This document shows positions 5,383 to 7,019 of a stretch of 7,019 bases of DNA, in pieces (positions within the stretch are counted from its first letter, which is position 1; every line of letters starts with the position of its first letter). Source of the stretch: Candidatus Moraniibacteriota bacterium. Lineage in GTDB: Bacteria > Patescibacteriota > Minisyncoccia > Moranbacterales > UBA9337. Position numbers and translations under genes: made by a program. The stretch covers positions 30,725 to 37,743 of the forward strand of contig DNVQ01000035.1 of NCBI GenBank assembly GCA_003507475.1. Reading direction: 5' to 3'. The notes under the pieces were generated by a model. That model saw nothing but the letters and a program-made list of their open reading frames with translations, searched no databases and was not told the origin of the DNA.

Positions 5383-6660
5383 TTATACTTCAATTGGTAA
5401 ATTAGAAGGAGCCACTCCAGTTTTGGTTTCCACTTTATGAACAGCAGGAGAGATTATTGACATATTTGGCAAATGAAATAAAGTAGCCAACTCTTCTGTG
5501 TTTAATAAGAAATTTTTTCCATCTTTGTTTCTGGAGCGATATCTTCTTAATATTTTTCTTTGGCGATATTTAGTTCTCTCATCTACAAATAAATGCAATG
5601 CGAAAGTCTTACTGTCATTATCATTAACTATACTGTTGGTGTTGGCATTTGAAAATTGATTCAAAGCTCCAATAAAAGATCCCACTATCACCTTATTAAA
5701 AGCCTCCCTACGCCCCACATAAATCATTCTCATTTTAGTTTTAAACACACTTTTTCCCATGCTTTCTTCCAATGCCTTTAATGAATCTTTTTCTCCCGGC
5801 GTAAGTCGAAATTCTAGAGGTGCTTCTTCTTTTTTCTCGGCTTTAGCCCCAAATTCTATTGGGTTACCGGCTATTCCCGTAAATACGGCTTTAAAGACAT
5901 CCACTATATCAGTGATAATCATTTCAAAAATTCCTTTTTTAGGATCCTTAGCTCTACCAGCTATTTTTTCCACAATAGCTTTTCCTGTTTCGTATTCCTT
6001 ATCTCCCAAAGGAACAGCCACTAACTGCAACCAAAAGTATTGCTGAGGCCCAATCTTTCCAAGACTCTCGATAATATTAGCGAGAGGATCAAGAGATTTT
6101 CCGGTCACGCTTTCTTCGAACCATTTATAGGTCTTGATGGGATATGGGTCGGGCTTAGTAAGCTTAAAATCGGTTCCCCATAAATTCCATTTTTTATTTG
6201 GTATAACCTTAGGAATTTCATTAACATAATCTGGCACTTCTATTACTTCCGCAGTTGGATATTGAGCATGGATATTGGATTCTACCAGATTCCTAAATTG
6301 CTTAGCAACTCTTATATAAAAATGCACCGCTCCCTCCTTGCTTACCAGCTCCAAACTAAAATACATGGAAGTCTCGCCTTTGACATATTGTTCAATGGCA
6401 TTAATACCTTTGGTAATTCCCAGCATTGAATCATAAACCATCTCCATGGCCTGAGGGGTTTCTTCAATATCGTTGGGCGGAATTATTTCCAAAATAACCC
6501 ATTGTATCTTACCCCAATAATCATCCATGGCATAATCCATCCATAATATTTTAAACAACCAATAAAAAAGCGGCGGCAAGATTAAAAACCAAGCAACAGA
6601 CAGAGCTTGCCAAATATTACTTAAAAATACAATTGGAATACTTGCTGTTAAAATATCCAT
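5383..6660 (-). CDS. Membrane protein partner of the VirD4/TraD-like ATPase
   Basis: This 425-residue protein begins with a long Trp-rich hydrophobic stretch (about 7-42) broken by Pro-Pro at 29-30, enough for one long or two short membrane helices. A soluble alpha/beta region follows: WVILEIIPP (54-62), SMYFSLELVS (98-107), VHFYIRVAKQ (112-121) and YFWLQLVAVP (208-217). The 280-425 part contains a basic cluster KYRQRKILRRYRSR (364-377) and ends with FLLNTEELATLFHLPN (384-399) and VAPSNLPIEV. That ending and the ATPase start resemble adjoining parts of single long ATPases I remember from related bacteria, so the two genes probably make one machine (inference from memory). The pattern of strands followed by TEELATLFHLP is like the regions before the motor domain in VirB4/TraD-type proteins. 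It follows the HARE-HTH gene by 53 bases. The biochemical function is not established. Confidence 0.8.
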   Translation of the reverse strand: MDILTASIPIVFLSNIWQALSVAWFLILPPLFYWLFKILWMDYAMDDYWGKIQWVILEIIPPNDIEETPQAMEMVYDSMLGITKGINAIEQYVKGETSMYFSLELVSKEGAVHFYIRVAKQFRNLVESNIHAQYPTAEVIEVPDYVNEIPKVIPNKKWNLWGTDFKLTKPDPYPIKTYKWFEESVTGKSLDPLANIIESLGKIGPQQYFWLQLVAVPLGDKEYETGKAIVEKIAGRAKDPKKGIFEMIITDIVDVFKAVFTGIAGNPIEFGAKAEKKEEAPLEFRLTPGEKDSLKALEESMGKSVFKTKMRMIYVGRREAFNKVIVGSFIGALNQFSNANTNSIVNDNDSKTFALHLFVDERTKYRQRKILRRYRSRNKDGKNFLLNTEELATLFHLPNMSIISPAVHKVETKTGVAPSNLPIEV

Positions 6661-6703
6661 TATTTTTTTTATTTTATTAATAACACTTTTTATTTTTGCT
6701 GAT

Positions 6704-6709
6704 CCTCCT
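6704..6709 (-). promoter_or_regulatory. Isolated strong Shine-Dalgarno-like AGGAGG, far from the annotated start
   Basis: On the minus strand AGGAGG lies just after the stop of the HARE-HTH gene but 43 bases before the ATG at 6660, too far for a normal ribosome site. No ATG, GTG or TTG opens the downstream frame at usual spacing. That frame is open through this point, so a rare start codon (ATA or ATT) with a 10-15 residue basic extension cannot be excluded. It could equally be chance. Confidence 0.3.
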
Positions 6710-6713
6710 GACC

Positions 6714-7019
6714 TTAAGCCAACTCTTCAACTTTCTTATTCTTTAGGGAATACTTCTGCCTCTCTAATTTCTGGAAAAATTTATTTAAATTTATTATTAC
6801 CGTAGTTTTCTTAACATTTCTCATAGCCAAGACCTTTTCTACAACCTCATCTTGGTGCAATGGCTCCTGGCTTTCGCTCAAAATATCAGTTATAACATCC
6901 TTAACTGTACCTTTTTGGTATCCCCACTCTTTTAATGCATAAGTCCCTCTTCCCACCAAAACAAACTTTTCATCCTTAATTAATTCATTGTGCACTGTTT
7001 GGGGGTGAGTTTTCTTTTT
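6714..7019 (-). CDS. HARE-type winged-helix (HARE-HTH) protein, C-terminal part, cut by window edge
   Basis: Only the last 101 residues are visible, because the frame runs open to the right edge. A GTG at 6995 looks like a start but is probably internal: the residues before it (KTHPQT) continue a conserved stretch into VHNELIKDEKFVLVGRGTYAL, the wing end of a first winged helix. A second winged helix follows from GTVKDVITDIL to about KYSLKNKK, with its helix pair in HQDEVVEKVLAMRNVKKTTVIINLNKFF. The HARE-HTH domain occurs in the RNA polymerase delta subunit, in restriction-linked proteins and in chromatin proteins. In related bacteria I recall it fused to sigma-like region 4, but that part would be outside the window. 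A DNA-binding or polymerase-associated regulator is likely; whether it controls the ATPase genes 53 bases downstream is inference. Confidence 0.8.
   Translation of the reverse strand, partial: KKKTHPQTVHNELIKDEKFVLVGRGTYALKEWGYQKGTVKDVITDILSESQEPLHQDEVVEKVLAMRNVKKTTVIINLNKFFQKLERQKYSLKNKKVEELA

Noticed and set aside
5048..5440. Plus-strand open frame spanning the ATPase-membrane protein junction
   Set aside because: It is antisense to two supported genes, including the P-loop region; composition looks like a shadow frame.
6993..6995. GTG as the start of a complete 93-residue HARE protein
   Set aside because: The frame continues upstream to the window edge with family-like residues (HPQT) joined to the conserved VHNELIKD stretch, so the gene is better treated as partial.

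Overview
This AT-rich, gene-dense window looks chromosomal and most resembles a Candidate Phyla Radiation (Patescibacteria, probably Parcubacteria/Microgenomates-like) bacterium. The reasons are remembered family patterns, not a search. They are: a TraD/VirD4-type ATPase with a separately encoded membrane partner, a CxxC-x17-CxxC zinc ribbon, a HARE-type winged-helix protein carrying the TVHNELIKD...FVLVGRGTYAL signature, short versions of housekeeping enzymes, and very few Shine-Dalgarno sequences. The standard bacterial code fits: TAA, TAG and one TGA act as stops and no gene has an internal TGA.

The left half (1-2696, plus strand) is a translation-related cluster. A small membrane-anchored protein of unknown function is followed 12 bases later by peptide deformylase (def), then methionyl-tRNA formyltransferase (fmt). 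After a 72-base gap comes a membrane-anchored protein with two rhodanese folds and no cysteine anywhere. Fmt and Def form the formylation/deformylation cycle of initiator methionine. The rhodanese-like protein may be read with them or separately.

Between the halves (2697-2899) are a 7-bp-period degenerate tandem repeat and a strong hairpin with A and T tracts on both sides. The hairpin can terminate transcription from both directions, because the flanking genes converge.

The right half (2900-7019, minus strand) reads, in transcription order: the 3' end of a HARE winged-helix protein (cut by the window edge); a 425-aa membrane protein; a 702-aa VirD4/TraD/HerA-like DNA-translocation ATPase starting only 5 bases after the membrane protein stops; and groES, preceded by a perfect 22-bp palindrome. 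The membrane protein and ATPase look like two halves of one DNA-pumping machine, and no relaxase or other type IV secretion subunit is present here. groES has no groEL beside it, and the palindrome replaces the classical CIRCE heat-shock operator.

The most interesting items are the two-gene translocase with its zinc-ribbon tail, the cysteine-free double rhodanese, and the groES palindrome. No tRNA, rRNA, CRISPR array or insertion sequence was seen.
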